Source: Acidobacteriota bacterium (GTDB lineage: Bacteria; Acidobacteriota; Terriglobia; Terriglobales; Acidobacteriaceae). From it: a stretch of 64,000 bases of DNA. Location: positions 1 through 64,000 of the forward strand of contig JAJXZL010000022.1 of assembly GCA_021780075.1 (NCBI GenBank), written 5' to 3'. The notes beneath the pieces were generated by a model. That model was not told the DNA's origin. It saw nothing but the letters and a program-made list of their open reading frames with translations, and searched no databases. Made by a program: the position numbers and the translations under genes. Below are positions 28,043-36,834 of the stretch, in pieces (position 1 is the stretch's first letter; each line of letters opens with the position of its first letter).

Positions 28043-28696
28043 TCAGTTCCCCACGCCAAGCCTGGCCGCCAGCCGCTGGGCAAGACTCTCACCCAGTTCG
28101 CTCCACAAAAGACGCGCCGTCGCGCCAGAGCCCTTCTCGACAGCCCCGGTAAGCTCCACCAGCTGGCGCACGTTTTCTTCCACGTGGCGAGCTGCCACGC
28201 TGTCTAGTTCCACACCCTCTTCAAGAAAAGGCGCGTCACTGCCAAAGTCCACACGGATGTGCCCATCCTGCTCGTATGCGCCATCATCAAAAAGCGGCCC
28301 GTAGCCCGTCACGCGCACCAGCCGCGGCTCGCGCACCCAACGCGAATCGAACCCGGTGGCCTCACGATCAGATTCTTGTCCGTGGGGTGGAAGTCCGCTG
28401 CCCGCTTCATGCTCCCACAAGCTCCAGCCAATCTGAAATTCATACGCATAGTCGTCATGGAGCAGTTCCAGCGCCTCTTCGACAGCCTGCACAGGCTCCG
28501 CGCCCCGCTCGCCGCGCCCCCAGACGCGCTGAAAGACGGGAGCCTCGCTCCAGCTCACCGGCCAAACAGTCGCGGCGTACACGCGCGCCTCTCCCCCATG
28601 CGCAGCAAACTCGCCCAGCACCGCCATAAGCTTGTCGGCCAGCCCTGCAAGGCGCAGATTCGGATACCATAAACTCAGATAAAGCGTGTCAGCCAT
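28043..28696 (-). CDS. Conserved hypothetical protein coupled to the lptCA gene
   Basis: This 217-residue soluble protein has a Trp/Tyr-rich N-terminus (LYLSLWYPNLRLAG) and an acidic middle (EEALELLHDDYAYEFQIGW). No signal peptide or membrane segment is visible, and I do not recognise a family. It ends 3 bp before the LptC/LptA fusion begins, so the two are almost certainly translated from one message. A role near LPS export is suggested only by position. Confidence 0.65.
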   Translation of the reverse strand: MADTLYLSLWYPNLRLAGLADKLMAVLGEFAAHGGEARVYAATVWPVSWSEAPVFQRVWGRGERGAEPVQAVEEALELLHDDYAYEFQIGWSLWEHEAGSGLPPHGQESDREATGFDSRWVREPRLVRVTGYGPLFDDGAYEQDGHIRVDFGSDAPFLEEGVELDSVAARHVEENVRQLVELTGAVEKGSGATARLLWSELGESLAQRLAARLGVGN

Positions 28697-28847
28697 CTCT
28701 CTCGATTGTAGACGGATAAGCCCACATCGGCAGCTGATTCCGAGTCATGCTGCTTGGCGATTGCGCTCCTTGGCTCTATAGTGCCAACAACCGCCAGATG
28801 CACACGTCCAAACAGCGATGCAATCACAGAGCGCAGGAACCGGGCCC

Positions 28848-30179
28848 ATGAAGCCACTCAATCGTCGCCAAGTCCTTTCCCTCTTGAGCCAGTCCGCGCT
28901 TCTGGCGCCTCTTGCCGGATGGGGCATAGCCGCCTGCGGCTCAGCCCCATCCTCCACCTCCCCATCCAGCGGAAACCCAACAAATCCCGGTCCCACGCTC
29001 ACCGATGGCCAACTACTGGACAACATCGAAAACGCGGCATTCCAGTATTTCTTGAATGAAGCGGATCCCAACACTGGCCTCATCAAGGACAGGGCGCTGG
29101 CGGCCGGCGGAGATACCAGCACGCTCTCAAGCATCGCTGCCACTGGCTTTGGACTCACCGGGCTCTGCATCGGCGATGCGCGCGGTTATGCACCAACCGC
29201 ACAGATTCAGAGCCGCGTCCTCACCACGCTATCCTTTCTGCTCAATCAGATGCCCAATCAGAACGGCTTCTTCTACCACTTCATCGACATGACAACCGGA
29301 ATGCGGGCCGGCACCTCGGAGGTCTCCTCCGTTGACACCGCTATCCTGCTCTGCGGAGTGCTGACATGCAAGCAGTACTTCAGCGCAAATGCGCAGATTG
29401 TGTCTCTCGCATCCCAGATTTACGAGCGCGTCAACTGGCCGTGGATGCTGAATGGTGCGCCCATCCTGTGCCAGGGATGGCTCCCCGAATCGGGCTTCCT
29501 CTCCTCCTACTGGGGTTCCTACGATGAAGAGATGATGCTGTACCTGCTGGCCATCGGATCGCCAACCTATCCGGTGCCGCCTTCCTGCTGGTCAGCGTTC
29601 TCACGCCCCACAATCACTTACCAGGGGCTGAGTTACATTGCAGGCGCTCCAACCATCATGATTCACCAGTATTCGCACGCATGGTTTGATTTTCGAAACC
29701 AGCGGGACGCCTATGCGAATTACTTTCAGAACTCGATCCTCGCCACGCAGGCGCACAAGCTCTTCTGCCTCTCGCTGGCGCAGCAATTTCCTGATTACAG
29801 AACGAGCCTTTGGGGTATTTCGCCGTCAGATTCAGTCAATGGCTATGTGGCCTGGGGCGGCCCGCCCTCCACAGGTCCCATTGATGGCACCATCACGCCC
29901 TGCGCCGCGGGGGGTTCGTTGCCATTCGATCCTGCCGATTGCCTTGCCGTGCTGCATACGATCGAGCAAAAGTATCCGGCGGCATGGCAACTTTATGGAT
30001 TCGTCGATGCCTTCAATCCCCTGACGGGATGGTACGACTCCGATGTATTGGGCATCGATCTGGGCATCACGATGCTGATGGCAGAGAATCAGCGCACTGG
30101 ACTCGTATGGTCAACATTCATGAAGAACCCTGAAGTGACTGCCGCCATGTCACTCGCCGGATTCCAGCCCACGCAATGA
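28848..30179 (+). CDS. GH144-type glucanase (glucoamylase-like domain), exported lipoprotein
   Basis: This 443-residue protein matches the (alpha/alpha)6-barrel family PF10091, which contains GH144 endo-beta-1,2-glucanases. Conserved stretches include ENAAFQYFLNEADPNTGL, SSIAATGFGLTGLCIG, GFFYHFIDMTTG, HQYSHAWFDFRNQRD and DAFNPLTGWYDSDVLGIDLG. The signal peptide has a twin-arginine motif (NRRQVLSLL) and ends in a lipobox-like GIAAC, so Tat export and lipid anchoring are likely. ATG 28848 was chosen over 28818 because AGGA precedes it and the Tat motif follows. It would degrade beta-1,2-glucans or related polymers; the exact substrate is unproven. Confidence 0.85.
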   Translation: MKPLNRRQVLSLLSQSALLAPLAGWGIAACGSAPSSTSPSSGNPTNPGPTLTDGQLLDNIENAAFQYFLNEADPNTGLIKDRALAAGGDTSTLSSIAATGFGLTGLCIGDARGYAPTAQIQSRVLTTLSFLLNQMPNQNGFFYHFIDMTTGMRAGTSEVSSVDTAILLCGVLTCKQYFSANAQIVSLASQIYERVNWPWMLNGAPILCQGWLPESGFLSSYWGSYDEEMMLYLLAIGSPTYPVPPSCWSAFSRPTITYQGLSYIAGAPTIMIHQYSHAWFDFRNQRDAYANYFQNSILATQAHKLFCLSLAQQFPDYRTSLWGISPSDSVNGYVAWGGPPSTGPIDGTITPCAAGGSLPFDPADCLAVLHTIEQKYPAAWQLYGFVDAFNPLTGWYDSDVLGIDLGITMLMAENQRTGLVWSTFMKNPEVTAAMSLAGFQPTQ

Positions 30180-30254
30180 GTCCACACCTTAAGCGCACAT
30201 TGAATCACGCGCCAGGCAAAACACCACTTCGCAAACAAGACTGTGCTCCCCGGC

Positions 30255-32339
30255 TTACGCTGTCACAATCTCGCTGAAGTCCGCAATGCCTGAAAAGCTG
30301 CGCAGCACTTCGTCGATCAGCCCCAGGTGTGCCCCGCGCACCGCCTCGTCCGGGTCCAGCACCATGACCTTGTCGAAGAAGGCGTCCACCGCCGGGCGCA
30401 GCGTGGCAATCTCTGCCAGCGCCTTGGCATAGGCATGCGCCTGCCGCAGCAGGGTCACCTCCGGTGCAAGCGCCGCGGCCGCATCGGCAAGCTGCTGCGC
30501 CTCGGCGGCCAGCGTCACGCTCTTCGGCGAACCCAGCGCAAAGCCTTTCTCCTCCGCCTGCCGCAGGATGTTCTTGATGCGCTTGAAGGCCGCCGAAATC
30601 GCAGCGAAATCAGCGGATTTGCGCGCCACGCTCAGCGCCTCGGCCCGCGCGTTCGCGTCGCGTATATCGTCGGCTCCTGCTGCCAGCACGGCGTTCACCA
30701 CATCGTAGTCAAAGCAGCGAACATCCTTCAGGTAGAAGTGCAGCCGCTCCCGCAGAAAGGCCGTCACCTGTTCCTTGTTCGCACCCTCCGCACCGCTCGC
30801 CGCCACCACGTCGCCCAGCGCCAGCGGCAACTCCGACTCGGCCAGTATCTTCACAATGCCATTGGCCGCGCGCCGCAACGCAAAGGGATCCTTTGAGCCG
30901 GTCGGAGCACTGCCAATGCTGAACATCGCCGCAATCGTCTGAATCCGGTCGGCAATCCCCAGCAACTGGCCTTCCACCGACACCGGAGCATCATCCTCAG
31001 TCGAGGCTGGTGTGTACTGGTCATAGATGGCAAGCGAAACCCGTTCGCCCAGATGCTGTGCCCGCGCATACAGCCCGCCAATCACGCCCTGCAATTCTGT
31101 GAATTCCTTCACCAGCTCGGTGGTCAGGTCGGTCTTGGCCAGTTCCACGGCCTTCATCAGCGCAGGCTCATCAAACTCCAGGCCTGCGGCCTTCGTGGCA
31201 GCCGCCAGCTCCCGCGCCACGCGCAGATTCTCCTGCGTCTTCCAGTGATAGCTTCCCAGCTCTTTCTGGAACGTGACGTTTTTCAAGCTCTCCAGCCGCT
31301 CGGCCAACGGAGTCTTCTGGTCGAAATCCCAGAAAAACTGCGCGTCCTTGAACCGCGCCCGCAGCACGCGCTCATTGCCGTGGCGCACAATGTCGCAGCC
31401 CTCGTCGTCCACCTCGGTGTTCAGCACGGTCAGAAAATGCGGAGCCAGCTTGCCATCCTCTTGCTCCACGGCAAAGTACTTCTGGTGGTCGCGCATCACT
31501 GTCACCAGAACCTCTTCGGGCAGCGCAAGGTACTCCGGCTCAAAACTGCCCAGAATCACCGTGGGCCACTCCGTGAGGTGAACCACCGTCTCCACCAGCG
31601 GAGCATCTTCGCGCCAGCGCGCGCCCGGCACGCTGCGCGTGGTCGCATCCAGCGCCTTGCGAATCGAGTGCCTGCGCTCCGACGTATCCACCACCACCCG
31701 GGCCGCCCGCAGATGCTCGCAATAGCTCTTCGCATCGCTCAGCGCCACGGGCTTTTCGCCATGCAGCACGCGATGCCCCCGGCTTGCGTTGCCCGCGGAG
31801 ATTCCGGCAATCTCCAGCGGCAGAACGGATGCGTCAAGCAGCGCCACGACCCAGCGCAATGGCCGCACAAAACGTTCCGGCTTGCCCGCCCGCCAATACA
31901 TGTTCTTGGCCCAGTAAATGCCCAGCACTTCCTTCGGCAGCTCGGCTGTCAGCAGTTCCGCCGCTGAGCGGCCCGCGCGCCGCACCGTCGCGCCCACATA
32001 CTCGCCCTTCGCGTTGGTCACCTTCTCCAACTCGGAAACAGCAACCCCTGCCTTCTTTGCAAACGCCTCTGCCGCAGCCGTCGGAGCGCCATCCTTGAAG
32101 GCCACCTTCCACGATGGTCCGGTCAACTGCTCTTCCGTATCCGACTGGCTCGACAGCACGCCCTCAGCCAGCACGGCCAGTCGCCGTGGCGTTGAATAAG
32201 TTGTCAACCTCGCATCGGAAGCGAGCAGCCGTTCGCGCGTCAGCAACTCGCGCACTCTGCGGCCCAGCTCCACCTCCGCCCCGGCAATCATGCGGGCGGG
32301 AACCTCTTCCAGCCCGATCTCCAACAAAAAGTCCGCCAT
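30255..32339 (-). CDS. glyS: Glycyl-tRNA synthetase beta subunit
   Basis: This is the 694-residue beta chain of the heterotetrameric bacterial glycyl-tRNA synthetase, which binds tRNA-Gly. The N-terminal signature FLLEIGLEEVPARM is exact for the family, and the HD-like domain and C-terminal anticodon-binding region follow (RADALRRAANGIVKIL-type sequence appears here as ALRRAANGIVKIL). Length is normal. It lies 185 bp downstream of glyQ, with a REP-like hairpin in the gap. Confidence 0.96.
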   Translation of the reverse strand: MADFLLEIGLEEVPARMIAGAEVELGRRVRELLTRERLLASDARLTTYSTPRRLAVLAEGVLSSQSDTEEQLTGPSWKVAFKDGAPTAAAEAFAKKAGVAVSELEKVTNAKGEYVGATVRRAGRSAAELLTAELPKEVLGIYWAKNMYWRAGKPERFVRPLRWVVALLDASVLPLEIAGISAGNASRGHRVLHGEKPVALSDAKSYCEHLRAARVVVDTSERRHSIRKALDATTRSVPGARWREDAPLVETVVHLTEWPTVILGSFEPEYLALPEEVLVTVMRDHQKYFAVEQEDGKLAPHFLTVLNTEVDDEGCDIVRHGNERVLRARFKDAQFFWDFDQKTPLAERLESLKNVTFQKELGSYHWKTQENLRVARELAAATKAAGLEFDEPALMKAVELAKTDLTTELVKEFTELQGVIGGLYARAQHLGERVSLAIYDQYTPASTEDDAPVSVEGQLLGIADRIQTIAAMFSIGSAPTGSKDPFALRRAANGIVKILAESELPLALGDVVAASGAEGANKEQVTAFLRERLHFYLKDVRCFDYDVVNAVLAAGADDIRDANARAEALSVARKSADFAAISAAFKRIKNILRQAEEKGFALGSPKSVTLAAEAQQLADAAAALAPEVTLLRQAHAYAKALAEIATLRPAVDAFFDKVMVLDPDEAVRGAHLGLIDEVLRSFSGIADFSEIVTA

Positions 32340-32404
32340 AATCGTGCCGCTTTCTTACGAAGGATTCGCTGAACGCCAGTTCTGTTGCGCTCAGAACTCC
32401 CTCA

Positions 32405-32418
32405 GGGGCTAGAGCCCC
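32405..32418. repeat. Small hairpin in the glyQ-glyS spacer, REP-like
   Basis: GGGGC-TAGA-GCCCC is a short perfect hairpin. The surrounding text (CTCAGGGGCTAGAGCCCCAT) resembles a dispersed intergenic hairpin I recall from acidobacterial genomes. Only one arm pair is visible and there is no second copy in this window, so it would be a decayed copy. The element reading is tentative. Confidence 0.35.
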
Positions 32419-32524
32419 ATATATTCTCCCTCAGAATGCATGTGCACTGCAGTGCGCTCCCCGTCAAAAAATATGGCGCACGCAGAACTCGCTGATTTCG
32501 CTTGCTTGCTAGATGAACGAATCG

Positions 32525-33481
32525 TTAACTTGCCTGCTGCAGAGCGTATGCCTTGGCCACGCCCACCGCCAGCGCGCGAATGCGCCCAATCACGCCGACG
32601 CGCTCCGTCACGCTGATGGCCCCCCGGGCATCGAGAATGTTGAACAGGTGAGAACACTTCAGCGCCAGCTCATACGTGGCCAGCAGCGGGAAACGGCGCT
32701 TCTCCACCGCAGTGGCCGTCTCGCTGACTAACAGGGCATTGGCCTTTTCAAGCAGTGTCTTGGCCTCGGCTTCGTACAGGTTAAAGTGCTCCCAGAGCTT
32801 CGCCACGTCGCCAAGCTCAAAGTTGTACACGGAGAATTGCAGCTCCTCTGCCAACCTGACCTCGCCGTATGTCACCGCCGCGCCTGTCTCCGGGTCGCGC
32901 GCCCACACGATGTCGTAGATCGAGTCCACATCCTGCAGGAACGCCGCAATGCGCTCCAGCCCATATGTCAGCTCGGCGCACATCGGATCCAGGTCCATGC
33001 CGCCGCACTGCTGGAAATAAGTGAACTGCGTAATCTCCAGCCCGTCCAGCATCACCTGCCAGCCCACGCCCCACGCGCCGCCGGCGGGCCACTCCCAGTT
33101 GTCTTCCTCAAACTTCAAATCATGCCGACTCAGGTCAATGCCGATTGCTTCCAGCGATTGCAGGTAAAGCTCCTGCACGTTTACCGGCGGCGGCTTCAGA
33201 ATCAGCTGAAACTGCGTGTGCTTGAACAGCCGGTTGGGGTTCTCGCCATAGCGCCCGTCTGCGGGACGCCGCGACGGCTGCGCGTAGCCAACTTTGTAGG
33301 GCTTGGGCCCCAGCACGCGCAGAAAGGTCTCCGGCGCCATGGTTCCCGCGCCCACTTCCACGTCATAGGGCTGCTGCAAAACGCAGCCGCGCTCCGCCCA
33401 AAAGCCCTGCAGGCGAAACAGCAATTCCTGAAAGGTGAGGGCGGTAGGTTTCACACTCGATGCAACTTGCGTTGAGGACAC
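32525..33481 (-). CDS. glyQ: Glycyl-tRNA synthetase alpha subunit
   Basis: The 318-residue catalytic chain activates glycine. Hallmarks are [36 protein letters not shown], and [15 protein letters not shown] (here [15 protein letters not shown]). The start is GTG 33481 with a GAGAG stretch upstream, and no ATG fits better. It is followed by glyS in the same direction, as expected for the two-subunit enzyme. Confidence 0.96.
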   Translation of the reverse strand: MSSTQVASSVKPTALTFQELLFRLQGFWAERGCVLQQPYDVEVGAGTMAPETFLRVLGPKPYKVGYAQPSRRPADGRYGENPNRLFKHTQFQLILKPPPVNVQELYLQSLEAIGIDLSRHDLKFEEDNWEWPAGGAWGVGWQVMLDGLEITQFTYFQQCGGMDLDPMCAELTYGLERIAAFLQDVDSIYDIVWARDPETGAAVTYGEVRLAEELQFSVYNFELGDVAKLWEHFNLYEAEAKTLLEKANALLVSETATAVEKRRFPLLATYELALKCSHLFNILDARGAISVTERVGVIGRIRALAVGVAKAYALQQAS

Positions 33482-33532
33482 AGAAAACTCTCTCCAAAAC
33501 GGGACTCGACCATAGTTTATCAGCGAGCGATG

Positions 33533-34150
33533 CTATTGACCGGAGGCAGACTGCTTGAGCCCGCTTGGTTGGTCCTCATGGAGCAGTCTCTCGATGAAAG
33601 TAATCAGCGCGAATATCGCGACGATGTCGATGGTAGAGAGTCCTTCTACTACTCGTGCCCACACCCAATGTGTTCCCCATGGCCATGCCACAAAGGAAAA
33701 GAAAACCACATGCGCCGCCACAACAGAAGCGATTGTGATCCAAAACCATGGCCGTCTTCTGAGCTCCCAATGACCCCAAACTACGAAGACGGGGACGAAA
33801 ATCGTAATGTTGACCGGCCAGAAGAGTTGCAAAACTCCAAAATGGTCAAGCAAGGCGCAAAGCAGCAGCGACCACGCCAAGACCGCCAAAAGCCATCTTC
33901 CCCGAAGCCTCTTCTTTTTCAGCTGGTCAAGCCCTTTTCCGCCCAACTTATCGATCACTGTCTTGTGGTGCGGCTCAATGCTGTGGGGCCGCAATTTGTG
34001 TAATTCGGCTGGGTCAAGATTGCGCTTCTGAATCTCGATATCCAAAGCCTGCTTGGCCGCCGGTACTAGGTCCCGTCGATCACGGAGAACCCTTGCCAGT
34101 TCCCAGTCGGCCATTTGCGAGTAGGTCGTTTCAAAGGACTGTTCGTTCAT
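33533..34150 (-). CDS. Hypothetical membrane protein
   Basis: This 205-residue protein has a charged N-terminal cytoplasmic part of about 85 residues, including a helical motif ELARVLRDRRDLVPAAKQALDIE. About four membrane segments follow (WLLAVLAWSLLLCALL, NITIFVPVFVVWGHW, FWITIASVVAAHVVFF, IDIVAIFALITFIERLL). No known domain is recognised. It lies between recO and glyQ in the same direction, about 90 bp after recO. Confidence 0.7.
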   Translation of the reverse strand: MNEQSFETTYSQMADWELARVLRDRRDLVPAAKQALDIEIQKRNLDPAELHKLRPHSIEPHHKTVIDKLGGKGLDQLKKKRLRGRWLLAVLAWSLLLCALLDHFGVLQLFWPVNITIFVPVFVVWGHWELRRRPWFWITIASVVAAHVVFFSFVAWPWGTHWVWARVVEGLSTIDIVAIFALITFIERLLHEDQPSGLKQSASGQ

Positions 34151-34241
34151 GCTCGTCGCGTCAACTCAGCCTGCCCAAGAGTCTATCCCGCGCAAGTCGA
34201 AACCGTCAGCATCAAAAGGGCGACTAGCGCTCTTACCGCCC

Positions 34242-34979
34242 TCACAGCCGAGCCAGCGCCTCCGCTGAACGCAGCCTGCGCTCCAGGTGCCTCTCCAGCG
34301 TCTGCAGCGTGTACCGCCGCAGGTCCTGCCCGCGCCTGCGCGTCCACGGCTCTGTTGCAAAGGCCGCCACCGGCTGCCGCAGCATCCGTTGCGCCAGCAT
34401 CCACGAGTCCGCGGACAATGGGCTGGCACCCGCGCCACCATGCAGCGCGCAAAAGAGGCCATCACTCATGAGGTTGAAGCGCGCCTCGCCCGCCTGCAAA
34501 GCCTCACCGCAAGCGGTACAGCGCGTGATGTCAGGCAGCAAGCCCATCAGCCGAGTCATCCATAGCTGAAAGTACGTCAGCGGCATCCACGGTTGCTCTG
34601 CCGTCGTATGCTCCAGCACCGCCACCAGCAGCCGGAAGACCGTCTCCTGCGGATCGTGTTCGGGCAGCGCCTGGTCCAGCAACTCGGCATACAGGCTCAG
34701 CACGGCCATGCGCACCGCATCCACCGGTGCCGACAGTGGCGAGCGTACAATCTCAAGCTGGTCCAACCGCACCAGGTCCTGCCGCGGCCGCTCTGCAAAC
34801 CAGGCTCGCACCATCGTCATCGGCTCCAGCGCCCCGCCAAAGCGCTTGCGGCTCTTCAGAGCCGACTTGGCCAGCCCCTTCACCCGCCCATAGTCGCGCG
34901 TAAAGAAACTCACAATCAGGTCAGCCTCGCCTACCGGCCAGGTGCGCAGAACCACGGCTTCCGACGTCAGTACGCCCAT
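34242..34979 (-). CDS. recO: DNA repair protein RecO
   Basis: RecO helps load RecA onto single-stranded DNA in the RecFOR pathway. The 245-residue protein has the N-terminal OB fold (EAVVLRTWPVGEADLIVSFFT) and a helical C-terminal domain with a Cys pair in RCTACGEAL and a later Cys in GLFCALHG, consistent with the zinc site found in many RecO proteins. Length is normal. Upstream and on the same strand, about 150 bp away, is the ferredoxin gene. Confidence 0.9.
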   Translation of the reverse strand: MGVLTSEAVVLRTWPVGEADLIVSFFTRDYGRVKGLAKSALKSRKRFGGALEPMTMVRAWFAERPRQDLVRLDQLEIVRSPLSAPVDAVRMAVLSLYAELLDQALPEHDPQETVFRLLVAVLEHTTAEQPWMPLTYFQLWMTRLMGLLPDITRCTACGEALQAGEARFNLMSDGLFCALHGGAGASPLSADSWMLAQRMLRQPVAAFATEPWTRRRGQDLRRYTLQTLERHLERRLRSAEALARL

Positions 34980-35131
34980 GCGTTTCCATCATCGCATTGC
35001 AGCACGGGCACAGGTGCATCGAGTCATCAAATCACGGAAACGATCACGCAGTACGATCTGCGATTGCCAGCACAAACACAAACGCGCATCCCGTCGGGCG
35101 GGATGCGCGTTTGAAGGCTTGCTGAAGGCCG

Positions 35132-35392
35132 TTAGCGGCCGTAGTGGGTGGCGTTCTTCTCCGCAAAGTGAGCCCACTTCTCCGGCAGGTCGTCCTGCGC
35201 GAAGATGGCCGACACCGGGCAGGCCGGAACGCACGCGCCACAGTCGATGCACTCGACCGGGTCAATGAACAGCTGGTCGGTTTCAGCGAAACCGGCCTCG
35301 TCCTTCTTGGGGTGGATGCAATCGACCGGACAAGCGTCTACACAGGCGGTGTCCTTGGTGCCGATACAGGGTTCTGCGATCACGTATGCCAT
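35132..35392 (-). CDS. fdxA: Seven-iron type ferredoxin
   Basis: This 86-residue electron carrier has two cluster motifs: the N-terminal C-x7-C-x3-CP pattern (Cys9, Cys17, Cys21) as in [3Fe-4S] sites and a central C-x2-C-x2-C-x3-CP pattern (CIDCGACVPACP) for [4Fe-4S]. MAYVIAEPC is the usual FdxA start. The ATG at 35392 has GGAG ten bases upstream. The longer frame to 35623 extends into unrelated sequence and was not used. Its redox partner is unknown. Confidence 0.9.
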   Translation of the reverse strand: MAYVIAEPCIGTKDTACVDACPVDCIHPKKDEAGFAETDQLFIDPVECIDCGACVPACPVSAIFAQDDLPEKWAHFAEKNATHYGR

Positions 35393-35552
35393 CTTTTGAT
35401 TTCTCCGAGGAGGGTGAACCTTCGACGCTGATAGTAGCACACGACCCCAACGCCTGACTCGTCCCCCGCAGCCCGTGTTTTGCCATGCGGGAATCCGGAG
35501 CATCAGCTGCCGCATTGCCTGGCCGCGTTGGAGCTTCGGCAGACCCCTTGAT

Positions 35553-36446
35553 TCAGGCTCGTGCAGCCCTGCGCGCCGCGTACTCCTGCGGCGTGGGAAT
35601 CGGCGTGAGATCGCGCCCCGCAAACATATCGCTGAAGAGGCCCAGCAGTTCTTCGTGAATCAGTCCATTCGACGCCAGAATCTCCCGGCTGTCCAGACGG
35701 AAGTGATTGCCGGAAAAGTCCGTTACCCGGCCACCGGCTTCCTCCACCAGCAAAATTCCAGCCGCCGTATCCCACGGATTCAGGTTGAACTCCCAGAAGG
35801 CATCCATCCGACCCGCTGCCACGTAGGCCAAGTCCAGCGCTGCCGAACCCGCTCGCCTCACCCCATGCGACCGAAGCGTGAATTCCTGGTAGAAGTGAAT
35901 GTTCGGACTGTCGTGGCGTTTGCGGCTGGGAAAGCCCGTCGCCACCAGCGCCTCGGCCAGCTCCGGCGTGCGCGAAACCCGCAGTCGCTTGCCGTTCAGT
36001 TGTGCGCCGCGGCTCCGCTCGGCTGCAAAAAGCTCATCGCGCAGCGGATCGTAAATCACCGCCGCCATCAGCGTGCCATCCTCATCCGGTTTCATGCCGG
36101 ACGTGCGCTGCTCCAGCCCCATCGAAACGCAGAACTGCGGAAAGCCGTGCGCAAAGTTTGTGGTCCCATCCAGCGGGTCCACATACCAGCGAAACTCGCG
36201 CTCCAGCCGGTCGCGCGTACCTTCTTCGCCGTAGATGCCATGCTCGGGAAATGTCTCTGCAAGCCGCCCACGAATCAGCTTTTCCACTGTGCGGTCGGCT
36301 ACCGTCACCAGGTCCACATCGCCCTTGTATTCCGTCTCCACGCCCTGAGCAAAAAACTCGCGCAGCCGCGCGCCCGCTTCGCGTGCAATCTCTGCCGCAC
36401 CGGGAACCCAGACGAATTCCTGCACAGGAAGCTCTGCCCCCCTCAC
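35553..36446 (-). CDS. Inositol monophosphatase family protein
   Basis: This is a 297-residue magnesium-dependent phosphatase of the IMPase/SuhB fold. The metal-binding motifs are present in order: the GEEG glutamates, DPLDGTTNFAHGFP and NPWDTAAGILLVEEAGG. Substrates could be inositol-1-phosphate or other sugar phosphates. In Escherichia coli SuhB also acts in rRNA transcription, so the physiological role is open. The start is a GTG that overlaps the TGA stop of the Hfq-like gene (GTGA), showing translational coupling. Confidence 0.88.
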   Translation of the reverse strand: MRGAELPVQEFVWVPGAAEIAREAGARLREFFAQGVETEYKGDVDLVTVADRTVEKLIRGRLAETFPEHGIYGEEGTRDRLEREFRWYVDPLDGTTNFAHGFPQFCVSMGLEQRTSGMKPDEDGTLMAAVIYDPLRDELFAAERSRGAQLNGKRLRVSRTPELAEALVATGFPSRKRHDSPNIHFYQEFTLRSHGVRRAGSAALDLAYVAAGRMDAFWEFNLNPWDTAAGILLVEEAGGRVTDFSGNHFRLDSREILASNGLIHEELLGLFSDMFAGRDLTPIPTPQEYAARRAARA

Positions 36447-36751
36447 CAGGCCGCCTCACTTGCGGCATGACCGCCGCCCGCCGATGGACGCGAAGCGCGC
36501 CGCCGGCCCACCTCCGTGATCGTCTGGATCTGGTGCTTGTAAATAAACAGATTCGGCTTTCCCTCGCGCGTCAGCCGCAACATGCCGTCATCGAAATACT
36601 CGATCCAACCGCGCACGGTTTCGCCGTCGCGCAGCTTGATGACAACAGAAATCTGGCGGTCGCTCAGGGAGCGCAGATAGAGTGCCTCCTCGCCGGTTTC
36701 ACCGGGCGGAGGCGCCTTGGTGCGTCGGCGCGAGGATAATGGCGAAGTCAT
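36443..36751 (-). CDS. hfq: Hfq-like Sm-fold RNA-binding protein
   Basis: This 102-residue protein contains a single Sm domain at about residues 30-80. The sequence ISVVIKLRDGETVRGWIEYFDDGMLRLTR matches Sm1 and NLFIYKHQIQTI matches the Hfq Sm2 motif with the diagnostic YKH. Hfq hexamers pair small RNAs with messages. The usual N-terminal QDPFLN segment is missing and replaced by a basic tail (SSRRRTKAP), and a Ser/Arg-rich C-terminal tail follows. It is translationally coupled to the inositol monophosphatase gene and has its own promoter very close to the ATG. Confidence 0.75.
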   Translation of the reverse strand: MTSPLSSRRRTKAPPPGETGEEALYLRSLSDRQISVVIKLRDGETVRGWIEYFDDGMLRLTREGKPNLFIYKHQIQTITEVGRRRASRPSAGGGHAASEAAW

Positions 36752-36759
36752 AATGTCAT

Positions 36760-36789
36760 ATTAGATGCAAATCGATTGCACAAGTGCAA
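36760..36789 (-). promoter_or_regulatory. Promoter of the Hfq-like gene with a palindrome at -35
   Basis: On the minus strand TTGCAC (36789-36784), an 18-base spacer and TCTAAT (36765-36760) form a reasonable sigma-70 promoter. Its predicted start falls within a few bases of the ATG at 36751, so the message may be leaderless. The -35 box is half of an inverted repeat TTGCAC-TT-GTGCAA (36789-36776), a likely operator. Confidence 0.5.
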
Positions 36790-36834
36790 CGATGTGATCG
36801 CGGAATCTTGGACAACGCACGGGAAACCCCTGAA

